The notes beneath the pieces are model-generated. The model did not search any database, was not told where the DNA came from, and saw nothing but the letters and a program-made list of their open reading frames with translations. Positions 45,272 through 54,592 of a DNA stretch of 64,000 nucleotides are shown piece after piece. The stretch is from contig JBHHYU010000003.1 in NCBI GenBank assembly GCA_046757725.1, positions 1 to 64,000 on the forward strand, given 5' to 3'. This DNA is from JBHHYU01 sp046757725. GTDB lineage: Bacteria; Desulfobacterota; Binatia; UBA9968. Position 1 is the stretch's first letter, and each line of letters starts with the position of its first letter. The position numbers and the translations under genes are program-made.

Positions 45272-45299
45272 CGTAGCGTTGGCTACGCTGGCGCGTAGC
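45272..45299. repeat. double hairpin (overlapping inverted repeats)
   Basis: CGTAGC (45272-45277), loop GTTG, GCTACG (45282-45287) form one hairpin. GCTACGC (45282-45288), loop TGGC, GCGTAGC (45293-45299) form a second that shares the middle arm. It lies between the debranching gene and the glycosyltransferase gene and could be a REP-like element or an alternative-structure switch. Confidence 0.6.
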
Positions 45300-45374
45300 A
45301 ATTCCCCCCCCCTTTTTCATATAGCACGAAACTGCCTTCTTGCCAAACGTAAGTTTGCCGGAGGTCTGCAGGAG

Positions 45375-46421
45375 TCACGCTACTTTCGGTTGACAGTGGG
45401 AATTCAAGAGATTTTCGTAAATGGTTAGATAGCTCTGGGCCATCCGCGTTGCCGAAAACCGCTCCTCGAAGACCTGGCGACAGCGTTTGCGGCTAAGGAT
45501 TTCGATCTGCCGGACAGCCTTCACTGCGTCGTCAATCCCCTCTACGATAAAGCCGGTCACTCCATTCTCAAGGACTTCGGGTACCGATCCCCGCCGGTAC
45601 GCTATGACCGGGGTACCGCAAGCCAAGGCCTCGATCATTGCCAGACCAAAGGGTTCAGGCCAGTCTACTGGAAAGAGAAGGGCATAGGCATTCCCGAGGA
45701 AATCGTTTTTCTCCCCGTCTCCGATCTCTCCGATATATTCCACATAAGGTTCTCTGAGCAGCGGCTTGATTCGTTCGTTAAAGTAGATCTGGTCCGCCTT
45801 ATCCACCTTAGCCGCAATCTTAATGGACATACCCAGCCGTTTTGCAATCTCTATGGCCTTATCCACCCCCTTTTCCGGGCAGATCCGCCCAATCAAGGCC
45901 AGGTATCTTCCAGGAGTCCCTTGAAACGTGTACATGTCAAGCGGAAGCCCGTGATAGACAGTCCCCTGCCAGTTGATCTGGGAAAGAGGATTCCGTTGTG
46001 CATCGGAAATCGACACCACCGGCATGTTCGGGAACTGCTTATAGAGCGGGACAATATCAGGAAGATCTAATCGCCCATGCAAAGTGGTGATGATGTAGGT
46101 CTGCATCCGACTGAAAAGCGGAAAGTGCAGATAGTCGAGATGAAAATGAATAATATCGAATTTCAACGCCTGTAGGGCGACCATCTCAAGCATCGTCACG
46201 TGATGTGCAAGTTGGTCCACGCACCGGTCGTCTAGGCGCAATGCCTGGTGGCACGCAGCCACCAAACGTGCGCTGGTTACAGAATCCCCGCTTGCAAACA
46301 ACGTGACCTTATGGCCTTGACGAACCAGCTCCTCAGTCAAATAGGAGACAATCCGCTCCGTCCCCCCATAGTACCTCGGAGGCACACTTTCAAATAAAGG
46401 CGCGACTTGAGCGATTCTCAT
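45375..46421 (-). CDS. glycosyltransferase (GT4-like)
   Basis: 348 residues, GT-B fold. N-terminal RIAQVAPLFESVPPRYYGGTERIVSYL has the glycine loop of the acceptor half. The nucleotide-sugar half carries GRICPEKGVDKAIEIAKRL and the EPFGLAMIEALACGTPVIAYRRGSVPE motif with the E-x7-E pair of retaining enzymes. A sugar donor cannot be told. It is upstream of the debranching-type glucosidase. Confidence 0.92.
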   Translation of the reverse strand: MRIAQVAPLFESVPPRYYGGTERIVSYLTEELVRQGHKVTLFASGDSVTSARLVAACHQALRLDDRCVDQLAHHVTMLEMVALQALKFDIIHFHLDYLHFPLFSRMQTYIITTLHGRLDLPDIVPLYKQFPNMPVVSISDAQRNPLSQINWQGTVYHGLPLDMYTFQGTPGRYLALIGRICPEKGVDKAIEIAKRLGMSIKIAAKVDKADQIYFNERIKPLLREPYVEYIGEIGDGEKNDFLGNAYALLFPVDWPEPFGLAMIEALACGTPVIAYRRGSVPEVLENGVTGFIVEGIDDAVKAVRQIEILSRKRCRQVFEERFSATRMAQSYLTIYENLLNSHCQPKVA

Positions 46422-46708
46422 GGTTAAAACTAGTTACAATCTAAGACAGGTTTAGCCGAAGTCAAGGTGTGCAGCAATTATTGTTTTCAAATGGTAGAGG
46501 AGCTCCCTGCCCGCCTGGTGACAGGGCAAACTCGACCCCTTTCCCTTTAGACGCGAGAGTTAGCGACGGACTGGTTTCTGGAAGGTATTACGACGTAAAA
46601 ATACTCTTTCGCCCAGAAATCCTTTGTGAAAAAGTTCTCGGGGGTAAAAATCCCATGTACCCGACAGTCATCTTCGTCATTGCCGAGCCAGATTGAAAGT
46701 GCCCATCG

Positions 46709-47689
46709 CTATTCCATTGTTAGTACGATCTTTCCGAAGTGTTGCCGCCCTTCCAGATAGCGCTGGGCGGCCCGCGCCTCTTCCAAAGGGAAGCTGCGGT
46801 CGATCACCACCTGGAACTGCTTCTCCTGGACTAAGACAAAAAAGGCATCTACTTGGTTGAATGCCTCTGGATGAGAGGACAGATAAGACGTAACGGAAAA
46901 GCGGCTTGCCTTACGCCCCTCAGTTAAAAGAGGTAGCGAGCTGGCAGTAGGTGCGGCGCCGGCGGAACCACCGATAGAGACCAGGCGTCCATCGGGGCCC
47001 AAGACCTCCAGGCTCTTGGTATAGACTTCCCCTCCCACCATCTCCAGGACCACGTCCACACCTCGGCCATTGGTGAGCTGGAGAACTCGCGGTTTGAAAT
47101 CCTGAGCTGTGTAGTTGATCGTCTCATCAGCTCCCAGATCGTGCAGGCGCTTGCACTTTTCGTCGGTCCCTGCCGTCGTGATGACCCTTGCCCCTTTATG
47201 CTTAGCGATTTGGATGGCTGCCATGCCCACACCGCTACCACCCGCTTGAACAAGTACCTGATCCCCGGACTTGAGCCCGGCATCTTCCGAAAGTGCAAAC
47301 CAACCGGTGAGGAAAACAGTGGGTACGGCAGCAGCCACAACACTCCTTAGACTTTCCGGGAGCGGGCGGGTATGCGATGCCTTTGCTATCGCAAACTCTG
47401 CGTAGCCGCCCATCCCAGGTTGAGCCACAACCCGCTGGCCGACCCGAAAGTTCTGCACATCGGCACCTACTGCCGTTACGGTTCCGGCGAATTCCCTACC
47501 CGGTATAACGGGAAGCGATTCGGGGCCGATACGATAGCTACCACGGCGGAGAGAGAGGTCGGCCCGGTTGAGGGATGCAGCCTGCACCTTCACGAGCAAC
47601 TCTTGGGGACCGGGCTCCGGCACCGGGATATCTTCGTATTGAAGGACTTCTTCCGTTGGACCGAACTCGTGGATACGAATAGCATTCAT
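46709..47689 (-). CDS. zinc-independent-looking MDR quinone oxidoreductase
   Basis: 326 residues of the medium-chain dehydrogenase superfamily, quinone oxidoreductase branch. Motifs: N-terminal EVLQYEDIPVPEPGPQELLVKV, ASLNRADLSLRRG, VIPGREFAGTVTAVG, and the NADPH-binding AGGSGVGMAAIQIAKHKGA near residue 150. It lacks the zinc-binding cysteine and histidine set of alcohol dehydrogenases. AGGAG is close before the ATG. It reduces quinones or enones with NADPH. Substrate unknown. Confidence 0.9.
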   Translation of the reverse strand: MNAIRIHEFGPTEEVLQYEDIPVPEPGPQELLVKVQAASLNRADLSLRRGSYRIGPESLPVIPGREFAGTVTAVGADVQNFRVGQRVVAQPGMGGYAEFAIAKASHTRPLPESLRSVVAAAVPTVFLTGWFALSEDAGLKSGDQVLVQAGGSGVGMAAIQIAKHKGARVITTAGTDEKCKRLHDLGADETINYTAQDFKPRVLQLTNGRGVDVVLEMVGGEVYTKSLEVLGPDGRLVSIGGSAGAAPTASSLPLLTEGRKASRFSVTSYLSSHPEAFNQVDAFFVLVQEKQFQVVIDRSFPLEEARAAQRYLEGRQHFGKIVLTME

Positions 47690-47975
47690 ATTAAATTCTC
47701 CTGTCGCTTAGTCGATAGAAAGCTCTTTCTTTTGTAAACCGAGGGTTGGGTCTCGGACAAGGATAGCCTCTGTCCACCTTAAGGTAAAACTTGAGGAAGA
47801 CGGAATCAACAGTTCTCTACCCTTTTACAGGTTCTCTTTCGGTTCGGGTACCCGACTCTTTCAGACGAGCCTAAGCAGCCGTAGAGTGAGCCCGAGTCCA
47901 GCCTGCACACATTTAGTTGGCAGGGCAGAAGCGATACCATAGGCAAGGAAAGATGAAGCGCAGTGCAGATCTCTC

Positions 47976-49079
47976 TTAACAGTGCTTAAATATTTTGCAG
48001 TAAAGTTTGGTATATTCACCGTAATTCGGGCCGATCTTTCTTGGGTCTACGACGAGATAGCTTGGAACAGTCAGCCTTGGAAATTTATCCTTGTAACCTG
48101 GACGAGGAGCGGTCCGGCCCAATTTTTCGGCATAGATCCTCATCCCGCCGTTTCGCGAAAGTGCCCAGTCGAGAAACAGCGCGGCGCTGTACGGGTGAGG
48201 TGCGTGTTTGGCTAGCAGCAAGTAAGTCGGGACCGACAGGACAGGTTTCAAGAGAACAACCTCCAGCGGGGCTCCTTGTTGCTTCATGGTCAAGGGGCGG
48301 TAACCGTACAACCAAGGGGCGACTTGGATCTCGCCGGCGGCCAGAATCTGTGCCTGAAAGGTGTGTCCACGCCGCATCGTCGGATCATTCTTGGCCAACT
48401 TTTCAAAATAGGCCACCCCTTTTTCTTTACCCCAGTACTCGATGAGGGTCCCCATCAGGTCCATATCCTGGTTATCCAGAGACATTTTGCCCTTCCATTT
48501 GGGATTGAGAAGGTCCTCGTAGCTCTTAGGGGCCTCTCCCTTTTTCACGTACTCCGTGTTGTACCCAAGGGCCACTGCGAGATGGAAGATCGTGGTCCAA
48601 TAGCCCTCCCGGTCCATGAATTCCTTCCGGATTCCCTCCCTACTGGGAGAACGATAAGGATCCACTAGGCCCGTTCGCACCAAGGTATAGGACTCACCTG
48701 GGAGCAAATCGATGACATCCACGTCGTATCTTTTACCGCGGGCCTCGGCAGTGATCTTATTGTAAACATCCACGGCCCCACTCCGGTAATGTCCGGTGGT
48801 CATAAACGGATACCTCTTTTTGAACGCATCCAGTATGCGTTTACTATGATCGATGGCTGCGGTTCCGTAGTAGACCATCTTGCCTTCACGCTTAGCCCCC
48901 TCCATAAGTTTGGCCTCTCGCTCCTTGCCTCGAAGACCTTCGTACGCCTTAAGCACTTCTGCGGCACTCTTCCCATAAGAATGGCTGGGTACAAAGAAAA
49001 GAAATCCAAGAGGCCACAGCAGGAATAACCCGATCCAAATCTTTTTGGTTCCTGTCGCCATACTACCTTTTCTCTCCAT
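47976..49079 (-). CDS. periplasmic ABC solute-binding protein (iron(III)-type family)
   Basis: 367 residues with a strong signal peptide (hydrophobic IWIGLFLLWPLGFLFF, cleavage near HSYG). The rest is a two-lobed binding protein of the Fe(3+)-binding family: GKMVYYGTAAIDHSKRILDAF, YDVDVIDLLPGESYTLVR, LLNPKWKGKMSLDN and the LAKHAPHPYSAALFLDWAL segment. AAGGAGG lies before the ATG. No permease or ATPase gene is next to it, so it is an orphan. The ligand may be a carboxylate rather than iron. Confidence 0.88.
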   Translation of the reverse strand: MERKGSMATGTKKIWIGLFLLWPLGFLFFVPSHSYGKSAAEVLKAYEGLRGKEREAKLMEGAKREGKMVYYGTAAIDHSKRILDAFKKRYPFMTTGHYRSGAVDVYNKITAEARGKRYDVDVIDLLPGESYTLVRTGLVDPYRSPSREGIRKEFMDREGYWTTIFHLAVALGYNTEYVKKGEAPKSYEDLLNPKWKGKMSLDNQDMDLMGTLIEYWGKEKGVAYFEKLAKNDPTMRRGHTFQAQILAAGEIQVAPWLYGYRPLTMKQQGAPLEVVLLKPVLSVPTYLLLAKHAPHPYSAALFLDWALSRNGGMRIYAEKLGRTAPRPGYKDKFPRLTVPSYLVVDPRKIGPNYGEYTKLYCKIFKHC

Positions 49080-49257
49080 GATACTCCTCCTTAGGTGAGG
49101 TTCGATGGAACTCTCTACGCTCGCGAGAACAGATCAGACCTGCTTATGCTCCCATAGCGGAAGCCTCCCTGTCAACTACGCCATGCAGGCATAGACAAGG
49201 AGTTTCCATCAAAAGGATAAGGTAATGGAAATGCGGCAAAAAAATAGCGGTTCGTTG

Positions 49258-50514
49258 CTAACGCTCAAATTCCTCAGGCTCATCCGCCACTGCTCGAGGC
49301 AACAATAACGGTATGGTCAAACCTTGAACCAAGATGGAAAAGATCACCACAGCATAAGTAACGGTGAGAAGTAGATTGCGCTCAGGACCGGTGGGTAGCG
49401 AAAGGGCCAAGGCCACGGAGATGCCTCCGCGCAGTCCGCCCCAGGTGAAGATCTTCACCGCATGGGGACTGAATTCACGTTTAATCCGAAGAATAGACAC
49501 GGGAATAACGACACTTATAAAGCGGGCCGATAGGACCACCGGAACAGCCAACAATCCGCCCAACACATATTTTACATTCAAGGTCAACACCAGAATTTCC
49601 ATGCCAATCAAGACAAAGAGAACGGCGTTTAGGATCTCATCGACTAGTTCCCAAAAGGTATCGAGGTGTTCTCGAGTTCTGTCGGACATGCCAAAGCGGC
49701 GTCCCTGATTACCGATCAACAATCCGGCGGCAACGATGGCCAACGGACCAGAGGTATGCAACCCAGCGGCGAGAGCGTATCCACCGGTTACCAAGGCCAG
49801 GGTGAGTAGAATTTCAACCTGGTAGTTGTCGATACTTTTGATCATCTGATAAATAATCCAGCCCAGAAGCAGGCCCAGTACAAGACCACCCAGTGCTTCC
49901 TGCAAAAGGAGCACACCGACATGGGAAAAGTCGAGCCCGCGCCCCCCGGCAAGCATCTCATAGATGACCAGGAATACCACTACGCCGACCCCATCGTTGA
50001 ACAGCGATTCGCCGGCAATCTTTGTCTCGAGGGTTTTGGGAGCCTTGGCCTTTTTTAGAAGACCAAGGACAGCGATTGGGTCCGTAGGCGAGATAAGAGC
50101 CCCAAAAATAAGGCAGTAAAGGAATGGCAAAGACAGCCCAATCCAACTTAAGACCAGGTCCATCAAAACAGCAATCACTAGCGTCGAGCAGATCACTCCG
50201 AATGTGGCAAACGAGAGAATGGTCCACTTCTCTTGCATCAAATGATCCAGGTTCACATGCAGTGCCCCGGCAAAAAGAAGAAAACTCAACATTCCCTGCA
50301 TCAGGGTTTTGTTAAAATCAATCTGTCCAATGATGGCTTCTGCCTTGGTTCCGAGAACTACTCCGAGATGCTTGCTTACTATGAGTCCCAGAGAGAAGAC
50401 CAAGGCAATAAGCATCAATCCAATCGTTGTGGGGAGCTTAATGAAGCGGTGATTCAAGTAGCTAAACAAGGCTGCCAGTGTCAACAACAAGGCGATGGTC
50501 TCATAGACACTCAT
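49258..50514 (-). CDS. Na+/H+ antiporter (CPA1 family)
   Basis: 418 residues from ATG 50514, beginning MSVYETIALLLTLAALFSYLNHRFIKLP; an upstream start at 50592 would add 26 residues unlike the family. Twelve or so membrane helices. LISPTDPIAVLGLLKKAKAP and KIAGESLFNDGVGVVVFLVI hold the ion-binding aspartate (DG) and NhaP-like residues; FTWGGLRGGISVALALSLP is the terminal signature. It exchanges Na+ for protons. It is probably single. Confidence 0.92.
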   Translation of the reverse strand: MSVYETIALLLTLAALFSYLNHRFIKLPTTIGLMLIALVFSLGLIVSKHLGVVLGTKAEAIIGQIDFNKTLMQGMLSFLLFAGALHVNLDHLMQEKWTILSFATFGVICSTLVIAVLMDLVLSWIGLSLPFLYCLIFGALISPTDPIAVLGLLKKAKAPKTLETKIAGESLFNDGVGVVVFLVIYEMLAGGRGLDFSHVGVLLLQEALGGLVLGLLLGWIIYQMIKSIDNYQVEILLTLALVTGGYALAAGLHTSGPLAIVAAGLLIGNQGRRFGMSDRTREHLDTFWELVDEILNAVLFVLIGMEILVLTLNVKYVLGGLLAVPVVLSARFISVVIPVSILRIKREFSPHAVKIFTWGGLRGGISVALALSLPTGPERNLLLTVTYAVVIFSILVQGLTIPLLLPRAVADEPEEFER

Positions 50515-50929
50515 GGGCGGGTTACAGCCACGGGCTTTATTGGTGTGGTACGCATGGAACACATGCGCCGGGAGACTTTGGACAGAGAGCAATAGGCAGT
50601 CTTCATCTCAATCCCGGAAATTAAGCTGTGCGTTCGTCGATCAGCACCCTTATTTCCACTCTTAGCAGAGCGAAGAGGGGCCGTAATCTGTAAGAAAGAC
50701 TACTTGATTTTTAACACTTATGTCAAAGTCGGCTTCGTGAGCCCGGTACGATTCACTAAAAGGAACTATTTGTGCTAGTGTTATGTGAAGCGCGGTATGA
50801 AGTATGTTCCTTTTTCGGATGAAGGTTCATGGGCAAACCGGTGTTAGGATTAGGGATCTCTTTCTCACCTCTTGTGCGACGCGCAACAGGTATCTGGACA
50901 GCAAACTAAACCAAGAAAGGGAATAAGGT
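50515..50929. other. divergent intergenic region
   Basis: 415 bases between the antiporter gene and the secreted propeller gene. No gene, RNA or clear repeat was found. An AAAGGG stretch sits 14 bases before the GTG at 50930. Promoters for both flanking genes are expected here. Confidence 0.4.
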
Positions 50930-52501
50930 GTGCAGAAGGGTTTAATAAACCATATTCGCATTCAGGCAAATCTTTTAAAAGTGCATTTCCTGATTGCCGG
51001 GATGCTGTTGGCCGGATTGGTAAATCCCATCTGGGCCCGGTCGATCCGGTTAATCACCTTTTCCGACATCAAACCTGCCGGGGAAACGCTGCACTGGTTT
51101 TGGCACGGCATCGGCATGGACCACAATCAAAGGATCTACGTAGCCATCGGGAATGGAAAAGAGCGGGAAGGTGGTCTAGGCGATGTCTTAATCTTTGAAT
51201 ATGATACCAGATCCGGCAAGAGACGATTTCTCAAATCAGTGCGTCAAATCCTTAAAAAAGAAGGGAACCTGGGTCCCAATCGGTACTGGCCTAAAGAGGA
51301 AGGTGTTGCAAAGGTTCATTCCGATATCTTCAAGTATAACGGGAAGATGTATTTTTCTACGCACGACCATCATTCATTTAAGCATATAGAAAAACATCGC
51401 GGAGGGCATTTCATCTCTTACGACCCGGCCACGGAAGAATTCGCCGATTTGAGTAAGTCGGATCCCCAAGGGGTTTCCGTGGTCCATGAGGGAATTATTG
51501 CCATAAACGTTCTTCCTCAGGAACATAAACTGGTGGGGTGGACCTTCCCCCTTGGCCACGTGCTACTGTTCGATTTAATGACGGGTAAGACAACAAGATA
51601 CGATCGAGGCTTGCGGGAACCCCAAAAGTCAAACGTAGCTCGTGTAGTCATTGCTACCAAAAGGGGCAGTGTTTTTGCTGCGTACTCGAGCAGGAATTCA
51701 CCCAAGTACTTGTTCAAATTGGATCGGCAACTGGGTCGGTTAATACCAACGACTAACTCGTTTCGCAGGGGTTTTTTCGAAGGACTGGCTATGACCTCAG
51801 ATGGGAATACAGCTTACCTGGCGGACCTGGACGGGGAGTTGTATTCTCTTGATGTCAACAGCGAAAAATTGGAAGCTTTAGGTTCCATCCTTCCAAGCAA
51901 AAATGTGGCTCCGGGCGAGCGTGTTCGTTTATTGGAGAATTTAACTCTGTCACGGGACGAGCGAAAACTCTTCACCATTCCCCATAGGATGACCCAGGGG
52001 AAGGGGGCCTATCATTTGTACGAATACGACATCGAATCCGGTGATAAAAACGACCTTGGCGATCTGAGTTCAGTCTTGAAGGGTAGCACCCTTACCGGAA
52101 ACGGTGTGATGGATGAAAAAGGGTTCATGTACATTTCCTTTTATAATGCTAGTGGAGGCATCAAAGACAGTCAACGTTCCGGCATCGTACAGGTTGATGT
52201 GCGCGATCGCGTTAAACCTACGGCGAATCCGCCGGTATTCAAACCCTATGGCGGCCTATTTTCAGGGTCAGTGGAAGTCAGTCTCACAACCTCAACCGCT
52301 GACTCGACCATTCACTATACGACTAATGGAAATGATCCGACTCTAACCTCAGCCGTATACACAAAGCCACTTCACATTACGAAAAGTACTTTCATCAAGG
52401 CTAGAGCGTTCACAAGCGGTCTTATTAGAAGCTCTGCAGCCAGTGCTACCTTCATCATAGACTTGGCCCTCCCCACCGGCTACGTGAGCAGCCTCGAATG
52501 A
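50930..52501 (+). CDS. secreted protein: beta-propeller-like region and chitobiase/FN3-associated C-terminal domain
   Basis: 523 residues from GTG 50930 with a signal peptide (hydrophobic ~18-35, ending near WARS). Residues 40-430 look like a repeated-blade protein (segments such as DVLIFEYDTRSGKR, GHVLLFDLMTGKTTRYD and GDGNTAYLADLDGELYSLD-like strands). The last ~80 residues match the CHB_HEX_C/FN3-associated domain (STIHYTTNGNDPT). Function unknown. The stop codon overlaps the next start (TGA within ATGA), so it is coupled to the TlpA-SH3 gene. Confidence 0.75.
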   Translation: MQKGLINHIRIQANLLKVHFLIAGMLLAGLVNPIWARSIRLITFSDIKPAGETLHWFWHGIGMDHNQRIYVAIGNGKEREGGLGDVLIFEYDTRSGKRRFLKSVRQILKKEGNLGPNRYWPKEEGVAKVHSDIFKYNGKMYFSTHDHHSFKHIEKHRGGHFISYDPATEEFADLSKSDPQGVSVVHEGIIAINVLPQEHKLVGWTFPLGHVLLFDLMTGKTTRYDRGLREPQKSNVARVVIATKRGSVFAAYSSRNSPKYLFKLDRQLGRLIPTTNSFRRGFFEGLAMTSDGNTAYLADLDGELYSLDVNSEKLEALGSILPSKNVAPGERVRLLENLTLSRDERKLFTIPHRMTQGKGAYHLYEYDIESGDKNDLGDLSSVLKGSTLTGNGVMDEKGFMYISFYNASGGIKDSQRSGIVQVDVRDRVKPTANPPVFKPYGGLFSGSVEVSLTTSTADSTIHYTTNGNDPTLTSAVYTKPLHITKSTFIKARAFTSGLIRSSAASATFIIDLALPTGYVSSLE

Positions 52502-53361
52502 AAGAGGAGAACTTGGCTGTGCATCAATTCATGAGATTTTTTCTTTTCGTTCTTGGAACCTTGGTTTTCCCCGTCGTCTTTTCTCCTCCCGGTCATGGTG
52601 CTTCTCACAAACAAAAGGCTCGCTCAGTTAGTGGCGACTACCTCTTTAGAAAACTGGGGATTCATAGATACAAGCAACCTCCCGTGGCCGCCGACTTCGC
52701 CCTACCAGATTTGAAGGGAAATTCCGTCAGGCTGAAAAGCTTTCGAGGGAAGCTAGTCTTCCTGAATTTCTGGGCAACCTGGTGTCCCCCTTGTCGATCA
52801 GAAATGCCATCAATGGACCGCCTTTATAACGAGCTTCGAGGCAGGGGGCTTGTGATGCTAGCGGTGAACAAGCAGGAAAACAGAAGGCAGGTCGGAAAGT
52901 TCATGAAGGAGCTTCAACTAAATTTTCCTGCGTTGCTAGATAGCCATGGGACAGCCTCTTCTTCCTATTGGATACAGGCACTGCCGAGCACTTTCATTAT
53001 CAGCGCTAGTGGAAAAATAATCGGCAGTAAAATAGGGCCAAGAGATTGGTCTACACGAGATGCTGTTGCTTTTTTTAAAAACCTGCTGGAGATTCATGCA
53101 GTGCCAGAATCAACTATCGTTTCTGTGCCTCCTGGTGCTCTGCCATCGCGGCTTTTCGCCAAATCAAGGGAGGTCTATGTCTATGCTCAGCAGGACAGAC
53201 ATTCTGAGAAAATTGATAAACTCGAGGCAGGGAAAAAATTATCACCCCTAGGCAAAGTGCATGGAGGCGGGGGGGCATGGTATAGGGTCAGGACTCCCGA
53301 AGGCGTTGTCGGATGGGTCAGTGCCTTCGACGTGACAGAGAATCTGCAGGATAGACACTAA
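52498..53361 (+). CDS. TlpA-like thioredoxin fused to SH3 domain
   Basis: 287 residues with a signal peptide (FMRFFLFVLGTLVFPVV). Thioredoxin-fold domain about 60-205 with the redox motif C96-P-P-C99 (FWATWCPPCRSEMPSMD), the typical TlpA/ResA type acting in the periplasm. Residues ~220-283 are an SH3-like domain (SREVYVYAQ, YRVRTPEGVVGWVSAF), usually binding peptidoglycan or peptides. TlpA-SH3 fusion is unusual. It overlaps the upstream secreted gene by four bases, which suggests it acts on that protein. Confidence 0.88.
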   Translation: MKEENLAVHQFMRFFLFVLGTLVFPVVFSPPGHGASHKQKARSVSGDYLFRKLGIHRYKQPPVAADFALPDLKGNSVRLKSFRGKLVFLNFWATWCPPCRSEMPSMDRLYNELRGRGLVMLAVNKQENRRQVGKFMKELQLNFPALLDSHGTASSSYWIQALPSTFIISASGKIIGSKIGPRDWSTRDAVAFFKNLLEIHAVPESTIVSVPPGALPSRLFAKSREVYVYAQQDRHSEKIDKLEAGKKLSPLGKVHGGGGAWYRVRTPEGVVGWVSAFDVTENLQDRH

Positions 53362-53725
53362 GAGGCATAACAAACACCCGTGTCATGTCACTGAATGGGA
53401 ACCATGATTTCTTCCTCCGTCTAAAGTAGGTTCCTTTGTTTACAGGGTAATGAATTCGGATGTTTGTGGCTCGTGGGAGCTACCTTCCACCTAGGCAAAA
53501 GGCTAAGTGTCAACAGAGAGTGATCCTGACGACGCACCTACGACGGATACCCCTAAAATCTAGAAGGTTTAATCGGATAGATAGACATTTCCTGTGCTAT
53601 AGGGCAATTTGATGAATTCGAAGCTGCTTGAATTCTTTGGGTATCTACTTGTTACCCCACAGAATCGGGAACCGGGCAGTCAAATTCGTAAAGGGGGTGT
53701 GTCGAGTTTTATTGTCCATGGCACG
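53362..53725 (+). other. gap between TlpA-SH3 and lipoprotein genes
   Basis: 364 bases on the strand of the cluster. The frame of the next gene extends back to 53609 but the extension shows no ribosome site or family pattern. No promoter or terminator is clear. Confidence 0.35.
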
Positions 53726-54580
53726 ATGAAACGATGCTACTGCCTGAGGCTAGGACTAGCCACTCTTCTTTTACTAGTGGGGTGCGTGACAACAGGTGCG
53801 CCAGAGTTAAGAAACTTAGAGACGGTGGCAGAAGTTTACGAGGAGACAATTCCCTCCGGGGTCACTACCGAATCAGGCAAACTGATCTATATTGGAGTTT
53901 ACGGCGGCGAACTCCCTTCCTGGCCAGAAGCCGAAGGGTTTGACCCGCAACACTGGTCCGGGTATCGTAAAATCAATCCATACAGTGATGGAGATCTTAG
54001 CGACGTCGCATTCCACCAATCAAACCTCAATGTCATCGGGCTGAGAATAGGAAGACAGTTCCCAAACAGCGTTACGTTTGTTATCAGAGGCGATAGCACG
54101 GTTGTAGCTGGTACCGTTCAGCGTTTCTATACTCCCGGTGACAGAGTGTACTTGGCGGGATTCAGTAATGGGGGCGCCGCAGTGGTGGACGCTGCTTATA
54201 TCCTTAAGCAGCAAAACATTCCCGTGCAGATGACTGCTCAAGTTGACGCCATCGGTACCCGTGACCTCATTCCCCGCAATGTGACTCGAGCATTTAACTT
54301 TTATTCCCTAAACGACCTTTTTTGCCGTGGCAAGAGGAAGATGAGCGCAGAGGATCCAAATTCCACACAAGTAACAAACAAACCGATCCCCGATCCTCAA
54401 GGGCCTTTTACTTGGGGGTTCTGTACAGTACATCGCAATATGGACAGCGACCGGCGAGTGTGGAAACCCATTGTTGACTATATCATCAAATCCGAGTCGG
54501 TTCAGGAAAGGTTACGCGGATCTATTAAAATCAGACAAAAGAAAGCAAAAAAAACCGATGACGAAGTGCACCCACTGTAA
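53726..54580 (+). CDS. predicted lipoprotein with alpha/beta-hydrolase-type elbow
   Basis: 284 residues. I begin it at ATG 53726, since MKRCYCLRLGLATLLLLVGC is a lipoprotein signal with lipobox LLVGC; the frame extends 39 codons further upstream. The mature part contains YLAGFSNGGAAVVDAAY, a G-x-S-x-G nucleophile elbow preceded by a beta strand, and later RAFNFYSLNDLFCRG. It resembles lipase-fold proteins, but a histidine is not certain. It sits 12 bases before oligopeptidase B. Confidence 0.65.
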   Translation: MKRCYCLRLGLATLLLLVGCVTTGAPELRNLETVAEVYEETIPSGVTTESGKLIYIGVYGGELPSWPEAEGFDPQHWSGYRKINPYSDGDLSDVAFHQSNLNVIGLRIGRQFPNSVTFVIRGDSTVVAGTVQRFYTPGDRVYLAGFSNGGAAVVDAAYILKQQNIPVQMTAQVDAIGTRDLIPRNVTRAFNFYSLNDLFCRGKRKMSAEDPNSTQVTNKPIPDPQGPFTWGFCTVHRNMDSDRRVWKPIVDYIIKSESVQERLRGSIKIRQKKAKKTDDEVHPL

Positions 54581-54592
54581 CTGTGAAATTCT

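Noticed and set aside
46469..46696. 75-codon plus-strand frame between the glycosyltransferase and MDR genes
   Set aside because: No ribosome site, odd composition and no family resemblance.
53609..53725. Upstream extension of the predicted lipoprotein
   Set aside because: The later ATG starts a proper lipoprotein signal; the extension would hide it.
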